This document shows, one piece after another, positions 4,823 to 5,285 of a stretch of 5,285 bases of DNA. Both the position numbers and the translations under genes were made by a program. The stretch comes from Thermoplasmata archaeon (GTDB lineage Archaea > Thermoplasmatota > Thermoplasmata > RBG-16-68-12 > JAGMCJ01), in the NCBI GenBank assembly GCA_023129265.1, contig JAGMCJ010000149.1:1-5285 (forward strand), written 5' to 3'. The notes beneath the pieces are model-generated. The model did no database searches. It saw only the letters and a program-made list of their open reading frames with translations, and had not been told where the DNA came from. The stretch's first letter is position 1. Each line of letters opens with the position of its first letter.

Positions 4823-5285
4823 CTATTTGGCATTCTCGATTAGGATCTCGTAGAATCTGACGAGCTTTTCGGTGCACGTCTCGACAGAGTATCTCTCGGC
4901 CATTCGCCTCGTTTCCGACTTCAGTCCGCCGTTGAACTCAAGGGCGCGGATGACCGCTCTGGAGCAATCGAACGGATTGTCCGGCTCGAAGAGGAATCCC
5001 GTCTCTCCCTCCTTCACAAACTCGGGAATCGCTCGGAAGTTCACCCCGGCAACACATTTCCCCGTCGCCATGGCCTCCAAGACGACGAGACCCTGCGTTT
5101 CGAATTTCGACGTAATCGCAAAAGCATCACAAGCGGCGTAGTAGCTTGGTAGCATCTCGTCGTCGACGAATCCCGCGAATATCACATCGTCATCGAGCCC
5201 TAGTCTGTGGGCGTGCATCTGACAGTTGTCCATGTCGGGCCCAGATCCCACGAACATCAACTTGGCATCTGGCTTCTCTTTCCTG
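4823..5285 (-). CDS. Family 4 glycosyltransferase (GT-B fold), 5' partial
   Basis: C-terminal 153 residues of a glycosyltransferase cut by the right edge; family members usually have about 350-400 residues. What remains is the nucleotide-sugar-binding Rossmann half: LMFVGSGPD (5260-5234), the GFVDDEMLPSYYAACDAF segment typical of GT4, and the catalytic-site EX7E motif in FETQGLVVLEAMATGK, with the two Glu codons at 5101-5099 and 5077-5075. It continues with IPEFVKEGETGFLFEPDN and ends in a helical tail. The ETQGLVVLEAMA wording recalls diacylglycerol glucosyltransferases and PimB-type mannosyltransferases, so a lipid acceptor is possible, though other GT4 enzymes share it. The first visible Leu and Met codons are internal; the start lies outside. 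It is the most upstream operon gene in view, and no TATA box lies in the 36 bp before the FAD-enzyme gene. Confidence 0.9.
   Translation of the reverse strand, partial: RKEKPDAKLMFVGSGPDMDNCQMHAHRLGLDDDVIFAGFVDDEMLPSYYAACDAFAITSKFETQGLVVLEAMATGKCVAGVNFRAIPEFVKEGETGFLFEPDNPFDCSRAVIRALEFNGGLKSETRRMAERYSVETCTEKLVRFYEILIENAK

Overview
The window looks archaeal. It carries the C-terminal three quarters of a proteasome-activating nucleotidase (PAN), promoters with archaeal TATA boxes and almost no leader, a 50-residue zinc-ribbon protein of an archaeal type, and dense packing with overlapping stop codons. A euryarchaeal or Thermoplasmata-like lineage seems most likely from the feel of the proteins. 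The sequence alone does not fix the lineage, and no rRNA or tRNA is present to help.

Layout. (1) Positions 3-1007, plus strand: PAN, cut off at the left edge. (2) Positions 1004-1156, minus strand: the small zinc-ribbon gene, converging on pan so tightly that both stop codons share one CTAG. (3) Positions 1157-1244: an 88-bp divergent promoter region with one TATA box per direction and a perfect 7-bp inverted repeat over the zinc-ribbon start codon. (4) Positions 1245-2787, plus strand: a probable two-gene unit encoding a membrane-anchored FKBP-like protein and a polytopic membrane protein with a DedA/VTT-like look. (5) Positions 2781-5285, minus strand: a glycosylation operon read right to left. 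It holds a family 4 glycosyltransferase (cut at the right edge), an FAD-dependent amine-oxidase/UDP-galactopyranose-mutase-like protein, and a family 2 glycosyltransferase joined to it by an ATGA overlap. It meets the membrane-protein gene tail to tail with a 7-bp overlap.

How the genes work together. PAN would unfold proteins for the 20S proteasome in the cytoplasm. The FKBP-like protein has one N-terminal membrane helix and three N-glycosylation sequons, so it is probably an extracytoplasmic folding factor, with the membrane protein as its co-transcribed partner. The minus-strand operon probably builds or modifies a glycan or glycolipid. The FAD enzyme is the least defined member and the most interesting one functionally.

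No mobile element, CRISPR array, RNA gene or defence-like system is visible. The best leads are the divergent promoter with its palindrome, the altered FKBP pocket, the Phe variant of the PAN C-terminal docking motif, and the FAD enzyme between two glycosyltransferases. No gene-free stretch exceeds 300 bases; the largest is the 88-bp promoter region.
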